A DNA stretch of 64,000 nucleotides from PALSA-129 sp963842505 (GCA_963842505.1 CAWJGZ010000001.1:1860001-1924000); one strand, 5' to 3'. Positions 26,916-36,306 are shown, numbered from the stretch's first letter. Translations and numbers: made by a program. The notes: generated from the letters alone by a model not told the origin.

Positions 26916-29900
26916 GTGAAGGGATCAACGCACTTGAGGTGTTCCTGGCTGGCAGGGGCCGGCTTGTGTGTAATGCTTCTGCTCGTTGGCGTGCCAGCCG
27001 CGCATAGCCAGACAATGACCACCGGCGATATCGTGGGCGTCGTTACCGACTCCAGCGGGGCCGTCGTGCCCAACGCCAAGGTGACCGCCAAATACGTCGA
27101 CACGAATGAAAGCCATTCGGAAGTCAGCAACGCGAACGGCCAGTACCGTTTCTCGCTGCTGCAACCGGGCGATTACTACGTGTCCGGCGAAGCCACCGGG
27201 CTGAAATCCAAATTGGAGAAATTCACCCTGATTGCGGGCCAGGAAACGTCCATCAACCTCACGCTCGCCGTGCAAGGCACGCAGGAAGTGGTTGAGGTTG
27301 AGGCGCAGGCCGCCATCCTACAGACCGAAAACGCCAACCTGGCGAGTGGCTTCAACACCGCACAGGTTGTCAATCTGCCCACCATGGGAGGCGATCTCAC
27401 CACCATGGCCTTCACCGTTCCCGGCATCCTGGTGCTGCCGGGCGGCGGCGCATCGGGCAACTTCAACGTCAACGGAATCCCGGGCGCCACCGCCCTGTTC
27501 ACCCTCAACGGCGCCGACGACATGGACCCGTATCTGAATATCAACAACTCCGGCGCCAGCAACAACCTTCTCGGCTCCAATGAGGTAGCCGAAGCCGCCG
27601 TGATCCTCAATGCCTACAGCGCCGATTTCGGCCGCATGTCCGGCGCGCAGGTGAACTACGTCGGCAAAACCGGCAGCAACACGTTCCACGGCAACCTGTT
27701 CCACAATTACAACGACAAGGAGTTCAACGCCAACGATTTCTTCAACAACCAGGCGGGCCTGCAGCAACCGCGGTCCGATTCTCACCAGTTCGGCGGTTCC
27801 TTCGGCGGTCCCATTAAAAAGAACAAGCTGTTCTTCTTCTTCAACTACGAGAGCTTGCAGTATGCCCTGCCGACTTCCGGTGTGGTGCACATTCCTTCTC
27901 CGCAACTGCAGGCTTACACGCTGGCGCACATCCCATCGGCATCAACGGCCCTCTATAACGATGGCTTTGCGTTGTGGTCCGGAGCATCCGGCGCGAAGAA
28001 CGCGGTTCCTGAAACCAACGGCAATGGTCCTCTACAAGACGGCAACGGCCACCTGGGTTGCGGCACCTACACCTTCTGGAACGCCGGTATTGCCGCTCCC
28101 AACGGCGGCGGCGTGTTCGGCACCACCGTGCCTTGCACCTATGCCTTCGCCGAAAACGCCAGCGAGACGAACAAAGAGAGCCTGATTACCATTCGCACGG
28201 ACTACAACATTACCGACAAGCAGAAGCTCAGCCTGCGCTACAACGACGACTGGGGCCTTCAGGCCACCGGGCCGAGCTTGATCAACCCGGTTTTCAATGA
28301 GCAGAGCAACCAACCGGCCGATAACGGCCAGTTGACATATACCTACGCCATCTCGCCTACCCTGGTGAATAACTTCATCGGTTCGGGCTCCTGGTACCAG
28401 GCGATTTTCGGCTACGCGGACCTCCAAAAGGCCATCTCGCTAATGCCGGAAACCTGGTACCCGAATGACGGCTGCTGCTCGCAGTTGGGCATCGCCACCA
28501 ACATGCCTCAGGGCCGCAACGTAGGCCAGGCGCAGATGGTGGACGACCTCACCTGGGTTCACAGCAAGCACAGCCTTAAGGTGGGCGTCAATTACCGGTA
28601 CAACAAGATCACCGATTTCACGAACTCGGAAAGGGCGTACGCCGGAATTTACACCTTCACCGATCTGACGGACTTTGCGACCGGCCAGGTCAACTCCACG
28701 GGCGCGGGATCTTCCTTCAGCCAGAGCTATCCCAATTTATTGCAGGTGCACCTCCGGATGAGCTCCCTGGGCGCTTATGTGCAGGATGAATGGAAGATTC
28801 GGCGCAATGTTACCCTGACGCTGGGATTCCGCATCGAACACGACGGCAACCCAGCCTGTGTGGACAACTGCTTCGCCCGCATGAACACCCAGTTCGGCAT
28901 GTCGGGCTACACAGGCGGCGCCAGCGTTCCTTACAACCAGACCATCACCATGGGCTTGCACAACCTGTACCAGAGCCTGGAAGCCATCGCTCCAGAACCG
29001 CGCTTTGGCTTCGCCTGGAACATCGATTCGAAGACCGTGCTTCGCGGCGGCATCGGCTCGTTTGCCACGCTTTTCTCAGGCAGCGTGGCATCGAGCGTGT
29101 TCCGCAATGCCCCCAGCGTGTTTACCCCGAGTGTCACATTCGGCGTAGCCGGCCTGCCGACCGATCCCAACAGCTCGGCTTACGCAGCCGTCTCGGCCTA
29201 CAAGACTTTCACCTCCCAGTTCGCGGCGGGTGGCACGCTTGCCTCGATCAAGTCGGCGCTAGGCAGCATCCCCTTCAGCGCACCCAGCTACTATTCGCCG
29301 CCGAACAGCTTTGTTCCGCCGAAGACTACCGAGTGGAGCGCCGAACTGGAGCGCTCACTCGATTCGCACGATGTCCTGGCCATCACCTACGCCGGCAATC
29401 ACGGTTACGATCAGGCGATGTCCAACACCTGGGCCAACTCCTACCTGCTGCTGGCCAGCAACGGCTTGAACAAGTATTACGGCACGAGCTTCGGAGGCCT
29501 GCCGACGGCCGCGCCGGATCCCCGGTTCCTGACCCTCACCCAGGTGCTGACCGCGGGTTACTCCAACTACGACGGCATGACGGTGCAGCTCCGCCACGCC
29601 ATGAGATGGGGCTTCCAGGGCCAGTTTGGCTGGACGTGGTCGCACGGATTGGGCGACGCCACGGTCTACAACCCCTACAACCTGGCCTTTGGCTACGGCA
29701 ACGAGAGCATCGACGTGCGTCATGCCATTGTGAGCGACCTGGTCTGGACCGAGCCGCACAAGTTCGCGAACGGAATCCTTAATCAGGTGCTGGGCGGCTG
29801 GAATTTCGGCTTGAAACTCTATGCCTATACCGGACGGCCCTTCTCGTCGTCCGACAGCAAGATACCGGCGCAGATCAACTCCGGCGGTGGAACCGGCACG

Positions 29901-30335
29901 ACCCCAACTGCCACCGTCATCACCCCCACCACCATCCCCACGGTGTGCACCGCGGTTCACGGCAGCAGCACTCCGCCGTGCTTTACGACCAGCATGTTCG
30001 AGACCTACAATTCGACGTCCGGCGTCGCAACGCCGGTACAGATGGATTTCGGTGAAACCGGACCGGGCGTCTTCCGCGGTCCCGGCTACTTCGATGTCGA
30101 CACGCAGGTCAGCAAGAAGTTCTACATCAAGGAGCGCTATGCGTTAGAAATCGGAAGCCAGTTCTACAACGTCTTAAACCATCCGAACTTCGGGAACCCG
30201 ACCGCTTCCATCACATCGGGTTCGCTGGGCACCACCTCCAGCACTCTCGCGCCGCCGACCAGCCCCTACGGTTCGGGCCAGGGCGCGATCGTGACCGGAC
30301 GCGTGATCGTCGTGACCGCGAAGTTCAGCTTCTAA
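26916..30335 (+). CDS. Oar-like TonB-dependent outer-membrane receptor with carboxypeptidase-regulatory domain
   Basis: A 1139-residue protein. The start is GTG 26916: AAGGAGG (26900-26906) sits 9 nt upstream, and it leads straight into a signal peptide (LAGAGLCVMLLLVGVPAAHS). The longer frame to 26793 lacks both. Domains: carboxypeptidase-regulatory fold (about 38-125: VGVVTDSSGAVVPNAKVTAK, ANGQYRFSLLQPGDYYVSG), plug-like region (about 130-260: GIPGATALFTLNGADDMDPY), and a barrel to the C-terminal KFSF with terminal Phe. Aromatic girdle residues and FFFFNYES-type strands are typical. It probably takes up a polymer; ligand unknown. A rho-independent terminator follows at 30418. Confidence 0.86.
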   Translation: MKGSTHLRCSWLAGAGLCVMLLLVGVPAAHSQTMTTGDIVGVVTDSSGAVVPNAKVTAKYVDTNESHSEVSNANGQYRFSLLQPGDYYVSGEATGLKSKLEKFTLIAGQETSINLTLAVQGTQEVVEVEAQAAILQTENANLASGFNTAQVVNLPTMGGDLTTMAFTVPGILVLPGGGASGNFNVNGIPGATALFTLNGADDMDPYLNINNSGASNNLLGSNEVAEAAVILNAYSADFGRMSGAQVNYVGKTGSNTFHGNLFHNYNDKEFNANDFFNNQAGLQQPRSDSHQFGGSFGGPIKKNKLFFFFNYESLQYALPTSGVVHIPSPQLQAYTLAHIPSASTALYNDGFALWSGASGAKNAVPETNGNGPLQDGNGHLGCGTYTFWNAGIAAPNGGGVFGTTVPCTYAFAENASETNKESLITIRTDYNITDKQKLSLRYNDDWGLQATGPSLINPVFNEQSNQPADNGQLTYTYAISPTLVNNFIGSGSWYQAIFGYADLQKAISLMPETWYPNDGCCSQLGIATNMPQGRNVGQAQMVDDLTWVHSKHSLKVGVNYRYNKITDFTNSERAYAGIYTFTDLTDFATGQVNSTGAGSSFSQSYPNLLQVHLRMSSLGAYVQDEWKIRRNVTLTLGFRIEHDGNPACVDNCFARMNTQFGMSGYTGGASVPYNQTITMGLHNLYQSLEAIAPEPRFGFAWNIDSKTVLRGGIGSFATLFSGSVASSVFRNAPSVFTPSVTFGVAGLPTDPNSSAYAAVSAYKTFTSQFAAGGTLASIKSALGSIPFSAPSYYSPPNSFVPPKTTEWSAELERSLDSHDVLAITYAGNHGYDQAMSNTWANSYLLLASNGLNKYYGTSFGGLPTAAPDPRFLTLTQVLTAGYSNYDGMTVQLRHAMRWGFQGQFGWTWSHGLGDATVYNPYNLAFGYGNESIDVRHAIVSDLVWTEPHKFANGILNQVLGGWNFGLKLYAYTGRPFSSSDSKIPAQINSGGGTGTTPTATVITPTTIPTVCTAVHGSSTPPCFTTSMFETYNSTSGVATPVQMDFGETGPGVFRGPGYFDVDTQVSKKFYIKERYALEIGSQFYNVLNHPNFGNPTASITSGSLGTTSSTLAPPTSPYGSGQGAIVTGRVIVVTAKFSF

Positions 30336-30417
30336 GGGAGCAAGGGATCCGCCCTTGACATCCCTTTGGGATATGCACGTTAGAAGTTAGTAGTCAGAAG
30401 TTAGAATGTTACCGGTT

Positions 30418-30450
30418 GGGGCAGGTTCACACCTGCCCCATTTTTTGTTT
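30418..30450 (+). terminator. Rho-independent terminator of TonB receptor 2
   Basis: GGGGCAGGT (30418-30426), loop TCAC, ACCTGCCCC (30431-30439), then a long T-tract (ATTTTTTGTTTTTTT). A textbook terminator about 80 nt after the stop codon. Confidence 0.9.
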
Positions 30451-30535
30451 TTTTCTTTTCTTGACAGCCTCCGCTTTACATCGCAGCCGCCGAATGTTAT
30501 GCAAGAGTCAATGATTCGGTAAAGGGGGGTTGTGA

Positions 30536-31000
30536 ATGACCGCTCGCAAAGAGATTGACGAGTTTCTGGCGGCGAATCGCGTCGCCATCATCGGCGTTTC
30601 ACGCAACGCCAGGGATTTTACCCGCGGCCTGTTCCGCGAATTTTTGCGGCGCGGCTATGACGCCATACCGGTGAACCCTGCGATGGCGGATGCGGAAGGC
30701 GTCTGCTGTTATGCCAACGTGCAGGATATCGAGCCGCGCGTGGATGCGGCGGTACTGTTGACTCCCGCCGCCATGAGCGAACGGATCGTGCGCGAATGCG
30801 ACGCCGTGGGAGTGCGCCACGTGTGGTTGTACCGCGCCACGGGCGCGGGGGCGGTAAGCCCCGGCGCGCTCAAGCTCTGCCAGGATCGCGGCATCCCGGT
30901 AGTGGCGGGAGAATGCCCCTATATGTTTTTCCGCGATACCCAGTGGCCACATCGCTTGCATGGGTGTTGCCGCAAACTTTTCGGGACGTATCCGAAGTAG
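30536..31000 (+). CDS. CoA-binding domain protein (YccU-like)
   Basis: A 154-residue single-domain protein with a Rossmann-type CoA-binding fold: RVAIIGVSRNARDFTRGLFR at the N-terminus (the GxSxxxxx nucleotide loop), YDAIPVNPAMADAEGV, DAAVLLTPAAMSERIV, and the end GECPYMFFRDTQWPHRLHGC. It resembles the stand-alone CoA_binding_2 family related to the N-domain of acyl-CoA synthetase (ADP-forming) alpha chains. No catalytic partner lies nearby and its role is unknown. It begins 86 nt after the terminator of the TonB gene, so it has its own promoter. Confidence 0.8.
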   Translation: MTARKEIDEFLAANRVAIIGVSRNARDFTRGLFREFLRRGYDAIPVNPAMADAEGVCCYANVQDIEPRVDAAVLLTPAAMSERIVRECDAVGVRHVWLYRATGAGAVSPGALKLCQDRGIPVVAGECPYMFFRDTQWPHRLHGCCRKLFGTYPK

Positions 31001-31160
31001 AGGGGTGGGCGCCGGCCAAAGCGTCCAAGCGCGCCGCCAGGAATGCCGCCGTTGCAGGCTGGATAGCCCGCTCCGCGGTTCTATGCTACTACGTTTTTGT
31101 TTCTTTGCGGGCCGCGAAGATTTTTTGCGCGGCCCAAGTCCGTAGGACGAAAGAGAATAG

Positions 31161-31260
31161 CCCAGTGCGCCAGCACTGGGAACCCCGCGCAAGACCGTTA
31201 GCCCCGGAACGGGGCGTAAGAATCCGGGTCCGCTCGCACCTTTCGCCCCGTTCCGGGGCT
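31161..31260. repeat. Composite palindromic repeat in a 347-bp gene-free stretch
   Basis: The region 31001-31347 has no gene. It carries an 8-bp hairpin (31161-31168 with 31173-31180, loop GCCA) and a perfect 17-bp inverted repeat (31200-31216 with 31244-31260, AGCCCCGGAACGGGGCG and its complement, 27-nt loop). The pattern resembles dispersed palindromic elements of Acidobacteriota and Planctomycetes. On the minus strand it lies just past the histidine kinase gene and may act in termination. Confidence 0.6.
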
Positions 31261-31347
31261 GGTCAATTGACCCAGGCATCGCGCCCTGAGCTGTCATCTT
31301 TCGCCCTTTGGGCTCTTTTAGAAGTACGCTGGTTGCGGCTTGCCGCG

Positions 31348-32907
31348 CTATGCTTTGGTGAGCACTTCGCGCAGTTTCCGGGCGAGGCTTTCGCGGCTGA
31401 AGGGCTTGGGCAGAAAGTTCACGCCCGCATCCAGGACGCCATGGTGCACTACCGCATTCTCGGTATATCCGGATAGGAACAGCACCTTCGTGCCGGGCCG
31501 CTGTTGCAGCAACTGGTCCGCCAGGTGACGCCCGCTCATACCCGGCATCACCACGTCGGTGAGGAGCAGGTGGATGGTTCCGTCGTGCGTCTGAACGATC
31601 CGCAGAGCCTCGGCGCCGCTGGATGCGGTCAGAATCACGTAGCCCAGTTGTCCGAGGATGCGTACGGTCAGCTCGCGCACGGCTTTCTCGTCTTCCACAA
31701 CCAGGATGGTCTCGCCTCCAGCGCGATTCGCCAGGCCGGCATCGCCGTCATGCGAATCGCTGGCGGGGTCGGTCACGCGCGGGAAGTAGAGTTTGAACGT
31801 AGATCCTTTCCCGGGTTCGCTGTAGACCCAGATATCGCCGCCGGTCTGCTTGATCATGCCGTACACCGTGGCCAGCCCCAGACCCGTGCCTTTGCCCTTT
31901 TCCTTGGTGGTGAAGAATGGCTCAAAGATCCGGCGGCGCGTCTCGACGTCCATGCCGTGACCAGTGTCGCTGACCGCAATCAGCACGAATTCACCGGGGT
32001 TCACGCCCATGTGGGTGCGCCCATAGGTGTCGTCGAGTTGCACACATGCGGTCTCGATGGTGAGGCGTCCGCCCAGGGGCATGGCGTCGCGAGCATTGAC
32101 CGCCAGGTTAACCACGGCCTGCTCGACATGGCCCGGATCGGCCCTGATGTTGCCGGCGCCGTCGTCCAGCCGCATGTTCAGCTCAACGTCCTCGCCAATC
32201 AGGCGGCGCAACATTTTTTCGGTTTGGGCGAGCACGGTGTTGACGCTGACCACGCGCGGACGCATGATCTGGCGCCGGCTGAAGGCCAGCAACTGGTTGG
32301 TAAGGGCGCCGGCGCGGTCGGAGGCTTTGAGGACCTCTTCGGCATAGCCGCGCAACGGATCCATGGGGGAGAGTTCATCGAGGATCATGCGGTTGTAGCC
32401 GGAAATCACCGTCAGCATGTTGTTGAAGTCGTGCGCCACGCCTCCGGCCAGGCGGCCCACCGCTTCCATTTTCTGCGCATGCAGCAACTGCTCTTCGAGG
32501 TGCTTGCGCCGGCTGATGTCGCTCACGAAGGCGATGGCGAACCGGCCTTCCTCGGCTTCGATATAGCTGAGGCTCACTTCCACGGGGAATTCGGTGCCAT
32601 CCTTACGGCGCGCCACCAGGTCAAGTCCGCTTCCCATGGGGCGGATCCGCGGATGCGCGAAGTATTCATCGCGCTCCTGAACATGGTGGCCGCGGTGCGG
32701 TTCGGGCAGCAGCATTTCGATTCGCTGGCCCAACAATTCTTCGCGCGAGTAAGCGAAGATCTCGTCCGCGCGGCTATTGGCCAGCACGATCCGGCCGGCG
32801 CAGTCCACGGCCACAATCGCCTGCGACGCCGATTCCAGCAGAGCCACTACCAGGTGCCCGGCCTTATCGATAATCCCCGGGACGTCGCGGCTGGGGTTGT
32901 TGTCCAT
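31348..32907 (-). CDS. Hybrid histidine kinase (PAS-HisKA-HATPase-REC), soluble
   Basis: A 519-residue protein. A PAS domain at about 15-135 (ANSRADEIFAYSREELLGQR) is followed by HisKA with the phosphoacceptor His159 (GGVAHDFNNMLTVISG), HATPase_c with N-box Asn271 (NLAVNARDAMPLGG), G1 (DTGHGMD), F/G2 boxes (FEPFFTTKEKGKGTGLGLAT), and a C-terminal receiver (400-519) with phosphoacceptor Asp451 (LTDVVMPGMSG) and Lys501. No membrane segment or signal peptide, so it senses something in the cytoplasm. Start ATG 32907 has AGAGGGTG close upstream; the longer frame to 33138 overlaps the divergent gene and is not PAS-like. No cognate output regulator is adjacent. Confidence 0.88.
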   Translation of the reverse strand: MDNNPSRDVPGIIDKAGHLVVALLESASQAIVAVDCAGRIVLANSRADEIFAYSREELLGQRIEMLLPEPHRGHHVQERDEYFAHPRIRPMGSGLDLVARRKDGTEFPVEVSLSYIEAEEGRFAIAFVSDISRRKHLEEQLLHAQKMEAVGRLAGGVAHDFNNMLTVISGYNRMILDELSPMDPLRGYAEEVLKASDRAGALTNQLLAFSRRQIMRPRVVSVNTVLAQTEKMLRRLIGEDVELNMRLDDGAGNIRADPGHVEQAVVNLAVNARDAMPLGGRLTIETACVQLDDTYGRTHMGVNPGEFVLIAVSDTGHGMDVETRRRIFEPFFTTKEKGKGTGLGLATVYGMIKQTGGDIWVYSEPGKGSTFKLYFPRVTDPASDSHDGDAGLANRAGGETILVVEDEKAVRELTVRILGQLGYVILTASSGAEALRIVQTHDGTIHLLLTDVVMPGMSGRHLADQLLQQRPGTKVLFLSGYTENAVVHHGVLDAGVNFLPKPFSRESLARKLREVLTKA

Positions 32908-33002
32908 TGGAACACCCTCTAAGTGCTGCCTCTTATTCTCCACTACCAGGCCCGCGCGGTGCAAGAAGAAGCCCGCGGCTGTAGGATGACTATTGGGGGT
33001 GA

Positions 33003-33866
33003 ATGGGCATGTTCGGACGCGTTTTGGCGGTTGCGCTGTCGGTGGCTCCCGCGGTGTTCGGCGCGGACAAGAGCATTTTGGAATTGCAGCGCGATGTGGC
33101 TGCGTTGCAGGAGCAGGTCCGGGGGCTGCAGAAGTCACTGGACGACAAGCTGGCGGACTTGGCGCAGAAGCAGGCCGAGCAAGCGCGCGCAGCCGCCGAC
33201 CAGGCCGGCAAGTCTCTGGCCTCGATCGGCGACCGCCTGCAAAAGTCTCTCCAGGATCAGCAGGACCAGGAGAGTAAGAATGCCATCGCCCTGGCTGGCA
33301 TGGGAGCCCGGCTGCAAGGCTTGGCCACGGATGTCGGCACGATCAAGGATGCGCTGGCCGATCTCAATACCGGCGTCGTCAAACTGGCCACGCAGATTGC
33401 CGACCTTGGCAACGCCGTGAAAACGATGCAGGCTCCCGTGGCGCCTGGCTCCGGACAAGCCGCGCCGTCCCCCAATGCGCCACAGATTTCCGCGTCGGAC
33501 CTGATCGCGAACGCGGAGCGCGACCGCAGCGGCGGGTCGCTCGACCTGGCGCTCGACGAGTATCGCGATTTCCTGAAGTGGTATCCCAACGATGCGCAGG
33601 CTTCCGAGGCGCAGTACCGCACCGGCTGGATTCAGTATTCGCTGAAACACTGGGATGAGGCAGCCGCGTCGTTCGACAAGGTGGTGCAAAACTACCCGGA
33701 ATCCAACCGGATGGCGGAATCGCTCTTCTATAAAGGAAAGAGCCTGGTGGAGCTGGGGCGCTGGGCGGAGGCCAATGACGCCTTCAAGCTGCTGCGGCAG
33801 CGCTTCCCGGGGAGTCCGCTGGCTAAAGAGAGCGCGGGGATTAAACCACCGGCGGGCAAGAAGTGA
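33003..33866 (+). CDS. CpoB/YbgF-like TPR protein with coiled coil
   Basis: A 287-residue exported protein (signal FGRVLAVALSVAPAVFGA). Residues about 25-140 are a long coiled coil (LELQRDVAALQEQVRGLQKS), then a Pro/Ala linker (about 142-160), then TPR units at about 163-280 (LALDEYRDFLKWYPNDAQAS, EAQYRTGWIQYSLKHWDEAA, AESLFYKGKSLVELGRWAEA). This is the order of YbgF/CpoB, which couples Tol-Pal action with peptidoglycan synthesis, but no tol-pal genes are nearby. ATG 33003 or 33009 are both possible starts. It is divergent from the histidine kinase gene and followed by a terminator. Confidence 0.78.
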   Translation: MGMFGRVLAVALSVAPAVFGADKSILELQRDVAALQEQVRGLQKSLDDKLADLAQKQAEQARAAADQAGKSLASIGDRLQKSLQDQQDQESKNAIALAGMGARLQGLATDVGTIKDALADLNTGVVKLATQIADLGNAVKTMQAPVAPGSGQAAPSPNAPQISASDLIANAERDRSGGSLDLALDEYRDFLKWYPNDAQASEAQYRTGWIQYSLKHWDEAAASFDKVVQNYPESNRMAESLFYKGKSLVELGRWAEANDAFKLLRQRFPGSPLAKESAGIKPPAGKK

Positions 33867-33876
33867 GACTTGTAGC

Positions 33877-33936
33877 GCCGGCGGTCTTGCCGCCGGTTTT
33901 CTTTTGAATCCATACACCCCCGGCAAGACCGCCGGC
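33877..33936. terminator. Terminator nested in a larger inverted repeat
   Basis: CCGGCGG (33878-33884), TCTTG loop, CCGCCGG (33890-33896), then TTTTCTTTT: a terminator 12 nt after the CpoB-like gene. The left part (33877-33892) recurs as an exact 16-nt inverted copy at 33921-33936, so the region can also fold as one long hairpin. It sits between converging genes. Confidence 0.7.
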
Positions 33937-33977
33937 GGCACCAGTTCTTAAGCAGCTTTTGAATGCTAAGAATACAA

Positions 33978-35096
33978 TTATTCGATTAGCGCGGCGCGTT
34001 CTTCGTGCTGATCGAGCACGCTGGATTGCAACAGCTCCAAGGCTTCGACCACCCGCTCAACCAGGTCGTCGGTCTGCGCCATGGCGGTGCGCGCCGAATC
34101 GATGGCGGCTGCATGGGTTGCGAGGCTCTGCTCGATCCCGTTCAGATCGGCCGCCAGGTTCTCCTGCAAGGCGACGGAACGGTTGCGGAGATCCTGCAAG
34201 GTCTCCTCGATATCGGCAACGCGCTGTCCGAGGGGCACCATGGTATGCTCCACCCGCGCGATGAGCTGGTCGCCCAGGGCACGCACTTCGGCGACGGGCT
34301 GGGCCATGTGCTCCTGCGCTTCGACGATGCGGGCGCTCACTTCGGCAAGCTGCGCGCGCAGCATGTTTACGGCGTCGGCGGCCGCGTCGCGCACCTCGGC
34401 GAGGGATTTCCGGTGCTCTTCGCGCATTTGCGCCAGGGCCTCTTCGTGGGCCTCCCGCATCTGGGCGGCGGCTTGTTCGTGGGATTCCAGGCGGGCCGCG
34501 ACACGGGCTTCGATCTGCTGCATTTCGGCGCGAAGCTGAGCTTCCGCCCGCCCACGGTTGGCAGCCGGAGTTTCGGCCCGGCGAGCTGCCACGCTGAGCA
34601 GCTTGAGCTCCATGATGATCTTTTGCATGCGCTGGCAGCGGTGCGCGGGATCCTTCGAAACACAGCTTGCCACCAGCCGGTCCACCAGCGGACTGCCCGA
34701 GGACGGCGGAGCGGAAGTGGTAAGAGCCGCGATGAGCGAGTCCTGGCTATCGCCGTCGAAAGCCCGGCGGCCGGTGAGCATTTCAAAAAGAACGGCGCCG
34801 AACGCGAAGATGTCGCTGCGGGCGTCCGCCGGATCGCCATGCAGCACTTCCGGGGCGGTGTAGGGCGTGACCCCGCCGGCCTGTTCCGGCGGATCCGCCA
34901 GCGTCGCGCTGGTTCCGACGATCCCGATATTAGACGGCGTCAGCGCGCCATAGACGCGTCCGCTGTCGTGAATCCTGCGCAAGGCATCCGCCAGCGTCAT
35001 GGCGAAATGGAGCGCTTCGCCGACGGGGAGTTTTCCATTATTAAGACGTTCGGCGAGGTTGTTTTGCGTCATGGTCGGGGTCATCGAAATCCTCAT
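33978..35096 (-). CDS. N-lobe-less pseudokinase with long coiled coil
   Basis: A 372-residue protein. Residues about 24-150 are a protein-kinase C-lobe: VGEALHFAMTLADALRRIHD, YGALTPSN in place of HRDLKPxN, TLADPPEQ in place of the DFG region, an intact APE (81-83) and DARSDIFAFGAVLFEMLTGR (helix F). The glycine loop and the ATP-anchoring Lys of the N-lobe are missing, and the HRD Asp is Ala51. So it is almost surely catalytically dead. Residues about 170-360 form a long Glu/Ala/Arg-rich coiled coil (MREAHEEALAQMREEH; ARLESHEQAAAQ). There is no membrane segment. A scaffold or regulator is inferred. ATG 35096, 35084 or 35072 could start it. Confidence 0.72.
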   Translation of the reverse strand: MRISMTPTMTQNNLAERLNNGKLPVGEALHFAMTLADALRRIHDSGRVYGALTPSNIGIVGTSATLADPPEQAGGVTPYTAPEVLHGDPADARSDIFAFGAVLFEMLTGRRAFDGDSQDSLIAALTTSAPPSSGSPLVDRLVASCVSKDPAHRCQRMQKIIMELKLLSVAARRAETPAANRGRAEAQLRAEMQQIEARVAARLESHEQAAAQMREAHEEALAQMREEHRKSLAEVRDAAADAVNMLRAQLAEVSARIVEAQEHMAQPVAEVRALGDQLIARVEHTMVPLGQRVADIEETLQDLRNRSVALQENLAADLNGIEQSLATHAAAIDSARTAMAQTDDLVERVVEALELLQSSVLDQHEERAALIE

Positions 35097-35196
35097 TCAA
35101 GAGTTAATCAGTTTCCGGCGGTGCAGGGCAAGGCCTACCTTGGACATAGGAGTTCTACCCGGTACCAGCCGTACGCTGAGATTGGTTAGCGGGCGG

Positions 35197-36306
35197 CTAG
35201 TAACACCCACCAGCTACCTCGCGAAAGAAACGCAGCGAGCGGTCGGCGCACGTTTGCCAGTGAAATAATGCGGCGCGCTGCCGCCCGCGCACGGCCAATC
35301 GTGCGCGAAGATCCGGAGAGGACAGCAGGCGGCTGAGTCCGTCGCGGAGTTCGGCCAGGCTGCGCGGATCAATCAGCACGGCGGCATCGCCGGCGATTTC
35401 CGGCAGCGAGGAGACGTTGGACGTGATCACGGGAACCCCGGCGGCCATGGCCTGCGCCACGGGGAATCCGAAGCCCTCATAGAGGGACGGATACGCGAAG
35501 ACGGCGGCGCCGGCGGTGAGCGGTGCGATATCGGACTCGGGCACGTAGCCGAGATAGCGGGCGCGCCGCACGCGTTCGACGGTGGAAGCTGCTGCCCAAC
35601 CCATGGGGCCGGCCAGGACCAGATCGAACTCTTCGCGCAGCGAAGCCGGAAGCGCCTGGTAGGCGGAGAGCAGGGCATCGGTGTTCTTGCGCGGCTCAAT
35701 GGTGCCGACCGAGAGGATGAATGGCTTCACCAGCGAATAGCGCGCGCGCACCGCGGCTACCGCGGCTTGCTCCACCTGGAAGAAAGACTCGGCCACGCCG
35801 GAATGAATGACATCGATCTTCTCCGGCGCTATGCCGAGCACCTGTATGGCGTCCTGGCGGGTGCACTCGGAGACCGCAATCACGCGGTGGGCGCGGCGGG
35901 CGAGCGCGGCCAGATTGTGGTCGGCGCGCCGGTTGCCGGCGGGATGCAATTCGGGCATCAGCCAGGAGGTCAGGTCATGAATGGTAATGGTGAGGCGCGC
36001 TCGCCGCGGAGTATTGCCGGTCAGGTTGCTGGCATGAAAGATATCGGCATGGCGTCCGGTCCAGTCCATCAAGGGCGCGGGCGTGTAGTTGGAGGCGGCC
36101 AGCGCGGCGAGGGTCAATCGGGTGCGCCAGAATCCGGCTACCGAGCGGTCGTGATGGAGCGAAAGGCCGGCATCGAGCGCCGGAAACGTGCGGATGTCGT
36201 CCCCGGGCCCGGCGGCCAGCCGCAGGTGCTGGATCCAATGATACAGATAGTTCTTGACGCCGGCGCTGCGAACCAGCAGCGGCGCGGCATCGACGAGCAC
36301 GCGCAT
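35197..36306 (-). CDS. GT4 family glycosyltransferase
   Basis: A 369-residue GT-B enzyme, cytoplasmic or membrane-peripheral, with the pattern of mannosyl/glucosyltransferases that use nucleotide sugars. N-domain: RVLVDAAPLLVRSAGVKNYL and the acceptor-side LTITIHDLTSWLMPELH. C-domain: FILSVGTIEPRKN (donor phosphate binding), FDLVLAGPMGW, and YPSLYEGFGFPVAQAMAAGV. In this last motif the second Glu of the GT4 EX7E signature is Gln (EGFGFPVAQ); the first Glu is kept. Acceptor and sugar are unknown; a role in cell-surface polysaccharide synthesis is likely. It stands alone on the minus strand, divergent from the DinB-like gene. Confidence 0.82.
   Translation of the reverse strand: MRVLVDAAPLLVRSAGVKNYLYHWIQHLRLAAGPGDDIRTFPALDAGLSLHHDRSVAGFWRTRLTLAALAASNYTPAPLMDWTGRHADIFHASNLTGNTPRRARLTITIHDLTSWLMPELHPAGNRRADHNLAALARRAHRVIAVSECTRQDAIQVLGIAPEKIDVIHSGVAESFFQVEQAAVAAVRARYSLVKPFILSVGTIEPRKNTDALLSAYQALPASLREEFDLVLAGPMGWAAASTVERVRRARYLGYVPESDIAPLTAGAAVFAYPSLYEGFGFPVAQAMAAGVPVITSNVSSLPEIAGDAAVLIDPRSLAELRDGLSRLLSSPDLRARLAVRGRQRAALFHWQTCADRSLRFFREVAGGCY

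Noticed and set aside
31504..32922. 472-codon plus-strand frame over the histidine kinase
   Set aside because: Antisense shadow; the minus frame has every kinase and receiver motif.
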